A program made the position numbers and the translations under genes. Below, piece after piece: positions 1-8,892 of a stretch of DNA of 64,000 nt. The stretch spans positions 1-64,000 of the forward strand of contig NZ_WQCG01000012.1 of assembly GCF_013032505.1 (NCBI RefSeq). Direction: 5' to 3'. This stretch comes from Ruegeria atlantica. Its GTDB lineage: Bacteria > Pseudomonadota > Alphaproteobacteria > Rhodobacterales > Rhodobacteraceae. The notes under the pieces are model-generated. The model made no database searches. It was not told where the DNA came from and saw nothing but the letters and a program-made list of their open reading frames with translations. Position 1 is the stretch's first letter. Every line of letters starts with the position of its first letter.

Positions 1-2
1 AA

Positions 3-590
3 CTCCGAGACACGGACGGGGATATTTTCCATATCTACAACGCTCACAAGATCGAACTCTTCGAATTCGAGACGGAGAATCTGGTCTTCAACTCGTTCTG
101 GGTTGGAACATCGGCGATGTCGAATGACGTGATTAATCTGCCTGGTTCGGGCAATGACATTGTTCTGGGCGGCGGCGGTAATGATACTATTTTCGGCAAC
201 GCCGGAAATGATGTCCTGCGCGGAGATGACGGTGATGATCATCTTCACGGCGGCAATGGTAATGACATTCTGGTGGGCGGAAACGGTGACGACCGCCTAT
301 ATGGTGGCTCAGGGCGTGACAGGTTGGATGGAAACAACGCCAGCGACGTTCTCACTGGAGGTTCTGATGCCGACGTGTTCGTCTTCCATACGCAATGGGA
401 TACCGGCAATGATATTATCACGGATTTCGAATTGGGTGTTGATGAACTAGAAATGCGAGGCCTTACCTTTGTCGAACTCGATTTCGAAAATACCGGTTCA
501 GGTTCTCGGGTTAACTGGACCAATGGCTCAGTTGAACTCGAAGGAATCAGCATTAGCTACCTGACGGAAGACCAGTTTACATTCATTTAA
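3..590 (+). CDS. RTX calcium-binding protein, C-terminal part (5' end outside window)
   Basis: The frame is open from the left window edge to the TAA at 588-590, so the ATG at 117 is probably internal and the true start lies upstream. Around nt 150-340 the protein carries a run of glycine/aspartate nonapeptides (pattern GGxGNDxI/L, for example GGGGNDTIFG), which in RTX proteins fold into calcium-binding parallel beta-rolls. The tail ends in a hydrophobic segment (YLTEDQFTFI) very like the end of the larger RTX protein at 2456-4333. Such C-termini usually carry the type I secretion signal. Likely an exported surface protein or enzyme; the catalytic part, if any, is not in the window. Confidence 0.8.
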   Translation, partial: LRDTDGDIFHIYNAHKIELFEFETENLVFNSFWVGTSAMSNDVINLPGSGNDIVLGGGGNDTIFGNAGNDVLRGDDGDDHLHGGNGNDILVGGNGDDRLYGGSGRDRLDGNNASDVLTGGSDADVFVFHTQWDTGNDIITDFELGVDELEMRGLTFVELDFENTGSGSRVNWTNGSVELEGISISYLTEDQFTFI

Positions 591-672
591 CGCCCGTTCA
601 CGCTCTATGCCTAACTAGGAGCAAGACTCATAGCCAGTGTTTTGTAAGCGGCGGCTGAAGACCGTTGGGTTT

Positions 673-1158
673 TTATGCCTTTTTGAAGACCAACAGGCAG
701 GCAAGCCCTGTGCGTCCGAGCGTGACAACGTCATCAACAAGCGTGATCTTAGGTGCTGTAACCGGCAACACGTCCTTGTTCACGCGTAGGCTGTCCATGT
801 GTTCGGGTATGAGTGGGCGTTCGTCCGCGCTCTTACATGTAGATGACTTTCGAACGGCCGTATGCCGCATCAGGCAGGGTATCATGTCGACCGCCAAACC
901 TTCGGACAGAAGCGCTTCAGCGATTGTCTTTGCCGGCCAGGGAACACCCCGTCTCTGTGGCCTGCTTCGCGGAATCGGCACAAGGGCGTCTTCGCTGTTC
1001 AAAAGCGGCACAACGGTATCCCTGTAATGTCTGATCAGGCGGAGAATCCAGTCTTGGCGCGCGGACTTCAGGTTGCCCCGAATTCTTCGGGACTCTCCGG
1101 CTTTTTTTGAAGAGCCGTTTGGCGAATAATTAATGAGGCTGGAGTAACGCAGTTTCAC
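673..1158 (-). CDS. ComF-like phosphoribosyltransferase, probably truncated
   Basis: About 161 residues from a GTG start at 1158 that overlaps the TGA of the upstream dprA relic by 4 bp, so the two were one operon. The PRPP-binding signature is visible as TLVDDVVTLGRTG, preceded by a conserved VPIPRSRPQRRG segment, as in amidophosphoribosyltransferase/ComF-type proteins that often accompany DprA in DNA-uptake or plasmid-processing contexts. The frame stops about ten residues after the signature, where relatives normally continue for 30-40 residues, so the C-terminus seems lost. It is likely decaying together with dprA. Activity is doubtful. Confidence 0.5.
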   Translation of the reverse strand: MKLRYSSLINYSPNGSSKKAGESRRIRGNLKSARQDWILRLIRHYRDTVVPLLNSEDALVPIPRSRPQRRGVPWPAKTIAEALLSEGLAVDMIPCLMRHTAVRKSSTCKSADERPLIPEHMDSLRVNKDVLPVTAPKITLVDDVVTLGRTGLACLLVFKKA

Positions 1159-1856
1159 GCGGATTCGCGAAACGTGAATAAGCTGTCAGGCAATGCCGCA
1201 GCATGGGTCACGGGCTCGATCATGTCGAGCATGTCTCCGAGTGTCTTGCGGTTCAAAACTTCGGCACCATATTCGAGCATCTCTGCGGGCCATGTCAGGT
1301 CTGGATTGGCGGCGACGTTTTCCAGCAAAAAAAGGAGCGGTTCAAACGCAGGGCTTCCCAGGCCTGATGCCGTGTTCCACTGGTCTCGGAGGCATCCACA
1401 ACGATCGTGGCGTCAGTCAGGAGCGCCATAGTCCGGTTTCGGCGCGGGAAATTGTCCTTCCGAACGGGGTGATCCTCGGAAAACTGGCTCACTGCGAGGT
1501 GATCTCGTTTGATGGTGTCGAGCAGCGCGGCGTTGTTGGCGGGGTAAGGTTTCGATAGGGGCGTTCCAAGCACGGCCACCGTGTGGCCTCCCGCCTCGAT
1601 AGCGGTTCTGTGTGCTGCCGTGTCAATGCCTTCAGCCAATCCGCTGACAACAATAATGTCTCGCGCCACAAGCTCGCGGGTGATAGCGCGCGCGGGAAAG
1701 CGCTTCCTGGGACGCTTTGCGGGAACCTGCCACGGCCACTCTGCGATGCTCGGTCAGAAGTGTCTGATCGCCTGCCAGCCAGAGCGTGTCAGGAGCATGC
1801 TTGAGTTCGTTCTCTTCAAACCCGGGAAGTAGTGCCGTGATCGAGTGTTCGCGCAT
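1155..1856 (-). pseudogene. dprA: dprA-like DNA-processing protein, two frameshifts
   Basis: Translation in three joined frames gives a nearly complete DprA-type Rossmann protein. The start is RVAVAGSRKAS; after a frame change near 1688 it continues as RDIIVVSGLAEGIDTAAH and GTRHQAWEAL; after a second change in a T7 run near 1327-1333 it ends LLENVAANPDLTWPAEML and runs to the TGA at 1155-1157. DprA loads RecA on incoming single-stranded DNA. Each break is explained by one missing base, the first in a CG-rich run and the second in a homopolymer, so sequencing error cannot be excluded. The ATG at 1856 is preceded in frame by a TTG. Stop overlaps the start of the phosphoribosyltransferase. Confidence 0.75.
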
Positions 1857-1859
1857 CAA

Positions 1860-2455
1860 CTACAGGTAAGGTAACCCAAAGCACAGCTTCTGCTCGGCTG
1901 GGCGACATCTTCGTTGTTCAGCTCGCGGCGAAACACGGCCCGGATACCCGGATGCGGGAGGCTCTCACCGAGGTGCGCTGTCATCAATGCGGTCGTGCTG
2001 CGGATATGGACAGGGTTTCGGTGGTGAGCTGACGCCGGTCCCCATCCAGGCCTGATCGCAAGATGGATTGACATTAATGTCGTGACTTGCAAAGGTTGAG
2101 TCTTAATCGAAAGTTAAAAGACAGGTCGGATGAAACGCCGCGAGGCGAGACTTATTCAAGACCAGTGGCATTTTCAGTGACAGAAATCCGACCCCAAGCC
2201 TGCCTCTGCGTGTGAACCGGTAAGATCATCCGGCAATGGAGAGGATTGGCACCTCGACACGGCCAGAGGCGTCCTGAGGAGTTTCGTTCAACAGGGCAAT
2301 CCCTGACACCTTGCCTGATGGCGGAAACGCTTTTTCAGGACAGGTCTGAATGTATGTGATCTGTGGCTGCGCGATAGCCCCAATAAAGCGTCAGCCCCGT
2401 TTACCACGCCTTTTGCCGAAACCAGCCAGACATCACCCAGCGGAGGGCTTCACAC
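1860..2455. other. non-coding gap before the RTX gene
   Basis: No convincing gene seen. Short frames here lack family features or a ribosome site. The stretch separates the divergent dprA relic and the RTX gene and probably holds the RTX promoter, but no clear -35/-10 pair could be chosen by eye. Confidence 0.4.
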
Positions 2456-4333
2456 ATGACAACCCCTGTACCCATCGGCTCCGAATTTCGGATCAATTCA
2501 ACCACGTACGGCACCCAGACTGTTTCCTCTGTGACGGCCCTTGAGGACGGCGGCTTTGTTGTCACGTGGCTCTCTTTCGGTCAGGACGGGAGCGGCTGGG
2601 GCATTTACGGCCAGCGCTACGCTGCCAATGGCATTGCACAAGGAGCTGAATTCCGGGTCAATACAACCACCCAGGACTTTCCCTGGTACTCCTCCGCGAC
2701 GGCCCTGGCGGATGGCGACTTTGTTGTGACGTGGGAGTCCTTCAGCTGGGACGGGAGCCGCTGGGACGTTTACGGCCAGCGCTACGCGGCCGATGGCTCC
2801 AAACAGGGGACCGAATTCCAGGTCAATACACACACGACAAATGATCAAGGGGACCCCTCTGTCACGGGCCTTACGGGCGGCGGCTTTGTTGTGACGTGGG
2901 ACTCCTTCGGCCAGGACGGGAGTGGCTATGGCGTTTACGGCCAGCTGTACACTGCCGATGGCACCAAACAAGGCTCCGAGTTTCGGGTCAACAAGACCGC
3001 GCAGGACAGTCAAATAAACCCCTCTGTGAACGCCCTGGCGGATGGCGGCTTTGTTGTGACGTGGGACTCCGACGGTCAGGACGGGAGCGGCTTCGGCGTT
3101 TACGGCCAGCGCTACGCGGCCGATGGCTCAAAACAGGGTTCCGAATTCCAGATCAATACACATACGAAAAATGATCAGAGGTTCGCCTCCGTGACCGCCC
3201 TGGCGGATGGCGGCTTTGTTGTGACATGGAATTCCTGGGGCCAGGACGGGAGTGGTTTCGGCGTTTACGGCCAGCTCTACACTGCCGATGGCACCAAACA
3301 AGGCTCCGAATTCCGGGTCAATGCATATACGCTGGGCCTTCAGTGGTTCTCCTCTGTAACGGCCCTTGAGGACGGCGGCTTTGTTGTGACGTGGCAGTCC
3401 CACGGCCAGGACGGGAGTGGCGACGGCATTTACGGCCAGCGCTACGCTTCCGATGGCACCAAACAAGGCTCTGAATTCCTCGTCAATACAACCCTGACAA
3501 GCAATCAATTCGACCCCTCTGTCACGGGCCTTGCGGACGGCGACTTTGTTGTTTCGTGGCAGTCCTGGCACCAGTATGGGAGTGGCTGGGGCGTTTACGG
3601 CGAGCGTTTTGCAGTACCGCTTGCCTCTGAGGTGGGAACGGAAGGCAATGACACCTGGAACGGGAATGAAGAGCCCAACCGTTTTTTTGGACTTGGCGGA
3701 GATGATATCCTCACTGGCCGTGGTGGCGATGACAGGCTTTATGGGGGTGCGGGCAACGACGTGCTGGAAGGGGGAGCGGGCGCGGACGTGCTGGATGGCG
3801 GCGCGGGCAGCGACACGGCGCGCTACACGTCCTCTGACGCAGGGGTGATGGTGAGCCTGGCTGACGGCGCTGGCATTGGCGGCCACGCCCGGGGCGACAG
3901 GCTGCGCCATATCGAAAACCTCGAGGGCTCGAGATATGATGATTGGCTGTTCGGGGATGCGGGAAACAATATCTTATCCGGAGCCGGGGGTGACGATACC
4001 CTCTTCGGCGGTGATGGAGAGGATACCCTCAAAGGGGGTGCGGGCGATGACAGGCTCATATGCGGCCGGGGAAACGATATACTGAGCGGTGGAGCAGGCG
4101 CGGATGAATTCTTGTTCTATGCTTCCAATCAGGGAGACAATCGGATCATGGATTTTGCGGATGGCGAAGATAGAATCCAGTTTTTAAGCAGCACTTCAGG
4201 CAGCCTGTCGTTTGATGATCTGACCATCGCGGACGACGGGCAGAACACCACGGTGACGTGGCAAGGCGGCAGTATCACACTTGAAAACGTGCTATCGAGC
4301 TACATCACAGAGGATGACTTTCTGTTCCACTAA
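2456..4333 (+). CDS. RTX protein with seven 55-residue repeats and calcium-binding tail
   Basis: A 625-residue protein with no N-terminal signal peptide, as expected for type I secretion. Residues about 8-395 are seven tandem copies of a unit of about 55 residues with the core GGFVVTWxSxGQDGSG followed by GVYGQRYAADG; the copies differ mainly in the VNTxT segment. Residues about 400-545 hold RTX nonapeptides (GGDDILTGRGGDDRLYGG) that bind calcium and drive folding outside the cell. The last 80 residues (DEFLFYASNQ to YITEDDFLFH) resemble the end of the protein at 3-590 and should be the secretion signal. No type I exporter lies in the window. Possibly a surface or biofilm protein; substrate unknown. 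Confidence 0.85.
   Translation: MTTPVPIGSEFRINSTTYGTQTVSSVTALEDGGFVVTWLSFGQDGSGWGIYGQRYAANGIAQGAEFRVNTTTQDFPWYSSATALADGDFVVTWESFSWDGSRWDVYGQRYAADGSKQGTEFQVNTHTTNDQGDPSVTGLTGGGFVVTWDSFGQDGSGYGVYGQLYTADGTKQGSEFRVNKTAQDSQINPSVNALADGGFVVTWDSDGQDGSGFGVYGQRYAADGSKQGSEFQINTHTKNDQRFASVTALADGGFVVTWNSWGQDGSGFGVYGQLYTADGTKQGSEFRVNAYTLGLQWFSSVTALEDGGFVVTWQSHGQDGSGDGIYGQRYASDGTKQGSEFLVNTTLTSNQFDPSVTGLADGDFVVSWQSWHQYGSGWGVYGERFAVPLASEVGTEGNDTWNGNEEPNRFFGLGGDDILTGRGGDDRLYGGAGNDVLEGGAGADVLDGGAGSDTARYTSSDAGVMVSLADGAGIGGHARGDRLRHIENLEGSRYDDWLFGDAGNNILSGAGGDDTLFGGDGEDTLKGGAGDDRLICGRGNDILSGGAGADEFLFYASNQGDNRIMDFADGEDRIQFLSSTSGSLSFDDLTIADDGQNTTVTWQGGSITLENVLSSYITEDDFLFH
2477..3636 (+). repeat. seven tandem ~165-bp coding repeats
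   Basis: In-frame tandem repeats inside the RTX gene. Each unit is about 165 bp, with near-identical blocks such as ggcggctttgttgtgacgtg and tacggccagcgctacgc recurring at about 165-bp spacing. Copies 3 and 5 share the variant LYTADGTKQG, and copies 2 and 4 share RYAADGSKQG, suggesting duplication of a two-unit block. Confidence 0.85.
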
Positions 4334-4359
4334 CAGCAAAAGAGGCTCTTGTTACGGGG

Positions 4360-4465
4360 ATGACGGAGGCGTTTGGCACCATTTCTGAGCATTTCCGCAG
4401 GCCATCTCAGGTCGGGATTGGCGATGAGGTTGTCCATCAGAAAAAGCGGCCGGTTCAATCGCTGG
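4360..4465 (-). pseudogene. second dprA C-terminal fragment
   Basis: The minus strand reads LNRPLFLMDNLIANPDLRWP followed by AEMLRNG, matching the tail of the dprA relic near 1260-1340 (LLENVAANPDLTWPAEML). Only about 35 residues are recognisable and there is no start or catalytic core. It is a remnant of a different dprA copy, diverged enough not to be a recent duplication. Confidence 0.6.
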
Positions 4466-4570
4466 GTTTTTCCGGAAATCGGCCTGGTGCCGCTGAACGA
4501 ACTTGCCGCCCGGCGCGGCGCGGAATTGTGGCCTGAAGGCGGTCTGTTCAACCGGTTCGTGTTTGTCAGC

Positions 4571-4602
4571 GCCTCTCTCCGAAAGTGGGAGGGAGGCGTT
4601 TT
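4571..4602 (+). terminator. hairpin plus T-run before the parB fragment
   Basis: gcctctctcc pairs with ggagggaggc (one G-U pair) across a short gaaagtg loop and is followed by gtttt. This looks like a rho-independent terminator for a lost upstream gene. Confidence 0.45.
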
Positions 4603-4650
4603 GTCGTGTGATTTCGATTGTGAAATCAAAGTCATGACAAGGAGTTAGAT

Positions 4651-4866
4651 ATGACCACGACGACGAAATTCGAAATGATCCAGGTTCCGCTGGGCCGGTT
4701 GGTGCCGCATCCGGAGAATGTGCGGACGGGCAGCGAGACGGCCTATACGGAGACATCCATTGCCGCGCTTGCCGCCAATATCCGCGAGGTGGGGTTGTTG
4801 CAGCCGCTGCTGGTAAAAGCCACGGACAAGAAGAGTTATGGCGTGCTGGCCGGGGGTCGCCGCCTG
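4651..4866 (+). pseudogene. ParB/RepB/Spo0J-type N-terminal fragment
   Basis: An ATG with a good ribosome site (aaggag) opens about 72 residues of a ParB-type nuclease/partition domain: VPLGRLVPHPENVRTG, NIREVGLLQPLLV and GVLAGGRR are the conserved blocks. The match stops abruptly at about 4866, where the sequence changes to RepC in another frame. Intact relatives are several hundred residues long, so this is a truncated plasmid-partition or ParB-like nuclease gene. Together with the repC relic it shows a replicon was lost here by deletion. Confidence 0.75.
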
Positions 4867-5427
4867 TCGACAAGTGGGAAGTGCTGTCCGCGCTGACCAC
4901 GGCATCAGCGGATTTCGACATCTCTCATCGCACATTGACCGTACTGAAAGCCTTGCTGACCTTTCTACCGGACCGGGACATTCCGACCGAGCCGGGCATG
5001 GCGGTTGTGTTCCCCGCAAACCGCACCCTGTCCGAACGTCTGAACGGGATGCCCGAAAGCACCCTGCGCCGCCATCTGGCGCGGCTGGTGTAGCTGGGTC
5101 TTGTCAACCGTCACGACAGCCACAATCGCAAGCGGTATGCCCGTCGGATGCCCTGCCCCGCGGGACTTCGTGATCGCCGCGATCGACAGGCTTGTGCCCC
5201 TTGGCATTCATCCCTCGGCCTGGCAGGAGGCCGTAGACCAGATGGGAGACTTCGCAGCCGCCCTGTGCGTCCTCATCATCGACAACAATGTCGATCACCC
5301 CGATACCCCAATCCAATCCCCCGGCGGGGTCCTGCGCGCCATGACCGCGCGGCATCAAGCCGGACAGCTCAGGCTCAACCAGAGCCTCGTCGCCATCAGG
5401 AAAAGGAAGAGAAAACGGGTTGAGTAA
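4866..5427 (+). pseudogene. repC: repC replication initiator relic
   Basis: Starts in frame 4866 with VDKWEVLSALTTAS and continues HRTLTVLKALLTFLP, NGMPESTLRRHLARLV, the DNA-binding winged-helix part of RepC of repABC plasmids. A TAG at 5091-5093 interrupts it; after it LGLVNRHDSHNRKRYARR still matches. From about 5150 in another frame it resumes with SAWQEAVDQMGDFAAALCV and PGGVLRAMTARHQAGQL, the C-terminal RepC helices. The middle is deleted and there are a stop and a frame change, so it cannot initiate replication. Confidence 0.8.
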
Positions 5428-5536
5428 ACCAAGATGGCGCCGCCGATCACCCAGATAGGGGTGTTCGCATCACGTCATTCTTGGCAACCTTCGCCTTCGT
5501 AGGTGGCTGCAAGTTTCGGGAAAAGGCGCCACCAAG

Positions 5537-5737
5537 CGGCCATTCGCTGCGGTTGCGGCACTGTTTCCAATTGGCGGCAGCTTTGCGGACAAAGCGGCCA
5601 GGCGCAAGGTCGGGGCACACGGGTTGCGGCGTAAGCTGGTCAATGCCGCGCAGCGGGAGTTTGATATTGAGAGGTTTCGCATCAAACTGCTGGTCGGGCA
5701 CAAGCCCGATGCGAACGACATGACGGCGCGAAATTAA
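5537..5737 (+). pseudogene. tyrosine recombinase C-terminal remnant
   Basis: The frame ending in TAA at 5735-5737 reads GAHGLRRKLVNAA and later RIKLLVGHKPDANDMTARN. This matches the end of phage-type integrases, where HGLRH and LLGHKxxNDMTARY contain the catalytic His-Arg and His/Tyr. Here HGLRR keeps H and R but the final Tyr is replaced by Asn. No start or N-terminal domain is seen, so it is an inactive fragment at the border between the replicon relics and the cargo region. Confidence 0.5.
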
Positions 5738-5887
5738 ATCGACCTATCCAACCTAACTTTCCTTCACCCCGTCATTGAGACCTTGGGTGAACGAATCCTG
5801 CAGAAAGGCCGGATCGCTGCAGGCGAGAACGTTGTGTCGCAATGGGCGTGAATGGCAGAGTGAATAATTTGAGCGCTGTCGGTGCGA

Positions 5888-6694
5888 TCACTCGCACTTC
5901 TGATCGGAAAATCCCTCTGGTCTACCAATATAGCGGGTCTTTGTATCCAACAACGGAAGTTCGACTGCGTCAAAGGCGTTTATCATCTTGGTTTCTACAA
6001 ACGTCTTTCCGGCATCTCCCATAGGACCGTGATAGTAGTAGGTTAGGGACTTGGTCTCCTTCGGTTCGACGCCGCCAGAAACAGAAAAGGAGCTACCATC
6101 TTTGTTAATTGGCACTGACCTGCCTTCTTGCTTCACAACGTATTCGAACTGAACCCCGCTGATTGCAAATGGCAGATTGTTTGTTATATCGAAGGCTAAA
6201 TTATTGGAGAAGTCTCCTTCTTCTACACGAATGTTCGAAATAACAATCCGCTCATCCAAACACTTCTGTTGGGCAAAAAGCGCCTCTGCATCCTTTTGTT
6301 CCTCAGCTTCGGCTTTCGCAGCAACGCCCGCCTGATCTGCTTTTCGCGTAGCAATTTCAGCTGCTTTCACTTTCACGTCGTCGACCGTAACCCCGGACAT
6401 CCAGACGCCCATGCCATTGTAGAATTTGTCGCCAAGCTGTCCCATTGCCATGAGTTGAGGCAGGCCGGGTTCGACTGCACTCGTAACTGGATTGTTCTCC
6501 AATAGTATCGCAATCAGCGCTTGCCCAAATGCCTTCTTGTCGTCGGGCGACATGCTCTCAGTCACTTCTTCGAGTGATTTCTGCATCGTTTCAACCGAGG
6601 AAAAATCTAGCTCGTTATCGTTACCCCAAGGCCAAGCGATGGCGGGGCCGACGAGGGTCAAAGATGCAATAAGCGTGAGTGCAACAAATTTCAT
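5888..6694 (-). CDS. secreted protein of unknown function
   Basis: A 268-residue protein with a clear signal peptide (MKFVALTLIASLTLVGPAIA) and ribosome site ggaga upstream of the ATG. Residues about 30-65 (DFSSVETMQKSLEEVTESMS, then DDKKAFGQAL) resemble the helical start of small uncharacterised proteobacterial lipoproteins and periplasmic proteins. Residues about 100-145 are rich in Ala, Lys and Glu and may form a helix or coiled coil. The second half looks beta-rich (FAISGVQFEYVVKQEGRSVP) and may be an Ig-like fold. Lone gene with no operon partner. Function not recognised. Confidence 0.6.
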   Translation of the reverse strand: MKFVALTLIASLTLVGPAIAWPWGNDNELDFSSVETMQKSLEEVTESMSPDDKKAFGQALIAILLENNPVTSAVEPGLPQLMAMGQLGDKFYNGMGVWMSGVTVDDVKVKAAEIATRKADQAGVAAKAEAEEQKDAEALFAQQKCLDERIVISNIRVEEGDFSNNLAFDITNNLPFAISGVQFEYVVKQEGRSVPINKDGSSFSVSGGVEPKETKSLTYYYHGPMGDAGKTFVETKMINAFDAVELPLLDTKTRYIGRPEGFSDQKCE

Positions 6695-7006
6695 TAGAAT
6701 CTCCGGCTGATCATATCTTTCAAAATGGGTGACTACTTAGCGTCGTGCTTCGGCGGTTGGAATGGCGGAAAGCGCGACTCGGATCTCGACCTGTAAGAGT
6801 TGAATAAGGCTGGATTAGGGCAAAGAACTTCCATGCGTAGAAAGAGCTTGCTCGACCTACGTGAGGCAACGAATAGCGGACTTTGCAAGGTTTGGCGAAC
6901 GTCCCAAGCCGAAAATTAAAGCAGCGATTGTGTGTAACTCCGCGGCACCTGCAATGCGGGCATTGGCCGTTTCTAGATTTCGCAGAGACTGCTATTGCTT
7001 CTGGCT
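6695..7006. other. divergent intergenic region
   Basis: Separates the secreted protein gene (minus) from the nuclease-like gene (plus). It contains decayed AT/GC-mixed sequence resembling other cargo spacers. No gene seen. Confidence 0.4.
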
Positions 7007-8479
7007 ATGAGCAAAGCAAAACCTACGAGAACAACAAACCCGATACACTTTGAGGACCTGGACCCGAAGAGATTTGAGGACTTGGTACGTGAGCTAATCT
7101 ACGACTTCCGTGATTGGCAGACGATTGAAGCAACCGGCAAGGGTGGCGATGATGACGGCTTCGATATCAGGGCCTATGAGCGCGTAACAACGACCACGGT
7201 AGATGACGAAGGCAAGGAGGTCATCCGACCAATGGATGGCAACCTTTGGATGATTCAATGTAAGCGGGAAAAAAGGGTGCCGCCGAGCAAGATAAAGCAA
7301 ATCCTAGCTGACATTGATCCGGATAACCCCCCTTACGGATACATCTTGGCGGCGGCGACGAATTTTTCGAAGAAAACTTACGATACTTTCCGCGATCAGC
7401 TTACAGAGCTTGGCGTTTTGGAGTTCTACCTTTGGGGCAACTCCACCTTAGAAACCGAACTCCACCAACCAAAAAACGATAGAATTCTATTCACCTTCTT
7501 CGGGATATCGAATGTTCGGCTACGCCGATCACGCTCGACAGAAATTCGAACTGAAGTCACGAACAAGAACCGCGTAATGAGGCTGCTTGACGACAATTCT
7601 AGGCATTCTTGGATTCTGGTGAGGGACTCCAAGGATCGGCACTATCCCTACAAATCTGAGTATGCTGATTTTGACGAAAGACCCCGTTGGAAGAGCTATG
7701 AGGTTACTGAACTTCACCCGCGTGGTGTAATCATTTTACTCAAGAGGTGCTATGCATTTGTTGATGAAATCGGGAAGACTTTTGATTTAGCCGACCCCCC
7801 GCATCCGCTTCAAAACCCCTACGACCATCACAGACAAGAAACGCAAAGTGAACGTGAAATACGTGAGAAGCTTGGACTGGCTAGAGACTATTGGGAACGG
7901 CTGCCTCTAAAGAACCAGGCCATGTTTACCCTCGACGGCATCATTCGCTACGAAGACATGCTGGTGATTGATGACAAGGGTGATAAGTGGAATGATCTAC
8001 CGCACATTTATGTAGACTTCAAAGACGGGTCTCCTGTGTCAGGTACGCTTGCTCTTTTGGAAAAGGACGAGCGGCAGATAGAACTGGACGAATTCAAGCG
8101 CGAGGCCGTTTTCCCGAAGTCATTTTCGGAACCAAAATTTGGAACAGTCTACGACGATGAAACGTTACCTCTCCCAGGCACCATCAGTGAGCAGTATGTG
8201 AACTTTCGAGGAGGCGACCTCAAAACTCTCTACGATGTAGACGGGCGGCTTGACCACCTTGAGGTGGATGACGTTGGTGTGGTTCGGTTCGGCAACAAAG
8301 ACGAACGTTTCCTTCAGGTAACGCATCGATACAAGTTGGCTGGTGAAGATGTGCTCAGAGATCAGCCTCAATTGGCTTGGCAGGTGAGTCTGCAGATCGG
8401 ACGGGAGCCAACATCTGACGACATGATTGAAGTACTTGAGGTGCGCGAGTGCTACAAGCATCAATGGAAAGAGCGCTAG
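7007..8479 (+). CDS. Mrr-like restriction endonuclease domain protein
   Basis: About 490 residues. The ATG at 7007 is preferred over an in-frame TTG at 6995. The N-terminal 110 residues are a PD-(D/E)xK nuclease domain of the Mrr/type IV family: FEDLVRELIYDF helix, GGDDDGFDIRA holding the metal-binding Asp, and WMIQCKREKRVPPSKIKQIL holding the QxK element. Residues about 160-490 are an unrecognised extension with few cysteines, possibly a sensor or target-binding part. Type IV enzymes cut modified foreign DNA. As a single gene without a methylase in a cargo hotspot it is a plausible stand-alone defence gene. Specificity cannot be read from the sequence. Confidence 0.7.
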   Translation: MSKAKPTRTTNPIHFEDLDPKRFEDLVRELIYDFRDWQTIEATGKGGDDDGFDIRAYERVTTTTVDDEGKEVIRPMDGNLWMIQCKREKRVPPSKIKQILADIDPDNPPYGYILAAATNFSKKTYDTFRDQLTELGVLEFYLWGNSTLETELHQPKNDRILFTFFGISNVRLRRSRSTEIRTEVTNKNRVMRLLDDNSRHSWILVRDSKDRHYPYKSEYADFDERPRWKSYEVTELHPRGVIILLKRCYAFVDEIGKTFDLADPPHPLQNPYDHHRQETQSEREIREKLGLARDYWERLPLKNQAMFTLDGIIRYEDMLVIDDKGDKWNDLPHIYVDFKDGSPVSGTLALLEKDERQIELDEFKREAVFPKSFSEPKFGTVYDDETLPLPGTISEQYVNFRGGDLKTLYDVDGRLDHLEVDDVGVVRFGNKDERFLQVTHRYKLAGEDVLRDQPQLAWQVSLQIGREPTSDDMIEVLEVRECYKHQWKER

Positions 8480-8892
8480 CGTTACGCAAACGGTCTCAGG
8501 TATTCCGGCAATCGCACAAATGTCCACTTTGTCCTGCGACCTGCCGAAGTACTCGCAGCGCCCCAATTGCGCGGGGAAGGCCGGTACGGGCTCTTTCGAT
8601 ATGTTGATGCCTACTGCAGAAAACGACCGCATCGAGCCCAGACTTCTAGTTTTCGGCAGCGCGGCGAACGGCAGCTTTCTAAAACCAAACGGTTGGATCG
8701 GCGCAACGCATGGGTGTTGACCCCGCGTTCCGGCGATCGCGTCGAGATCGACGGCGAGGCCTTCCTCATCCAGGGCTAGACGATCGGCGGTCGCGAGCGG
8801 CTCGACCGCGACGCAGAGCAGGCGCGTGACAGCGTACCGGGGTTGATCGTGGCGAACTGGGTGGTGGGGAGGCAACAGCCACTTGGTGCCGA
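8480..8892. other. gap with possible phage head-tail adaptor scrap
   Basis: No intact gene. The plus strand near 8720-8780 reads VLTPRSGDRVEIDGEAFLIQ before a stop, reminiscent of the end of small phage head-tail joining proteins. The match is short and unsupported by neighbours, so it is only a hint of prophage debris. Confidence 0.25.

Noticed and set aside
1856..2092. 78-residue minus-strand frame upstream of dprA
   Set aside because: No DprA similarity, unusual composition and no ribosome site; the DprA match begins after it.
2477..3636. CRISPR-like periodicity
   Set aside because: The 165-bp period is in-frame protein repeat, not short repeats with unique spacers.
3128..3910. 260-residue minus-strand frame
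   Set aside because: It lies antisense to the RTX repeats and only mirrors their periodicity; no start site or family.
8165..8875. 236-residue minus-strand frame
   Set aside because: Antisense to the end of the Mrr-like gene; no motifs.
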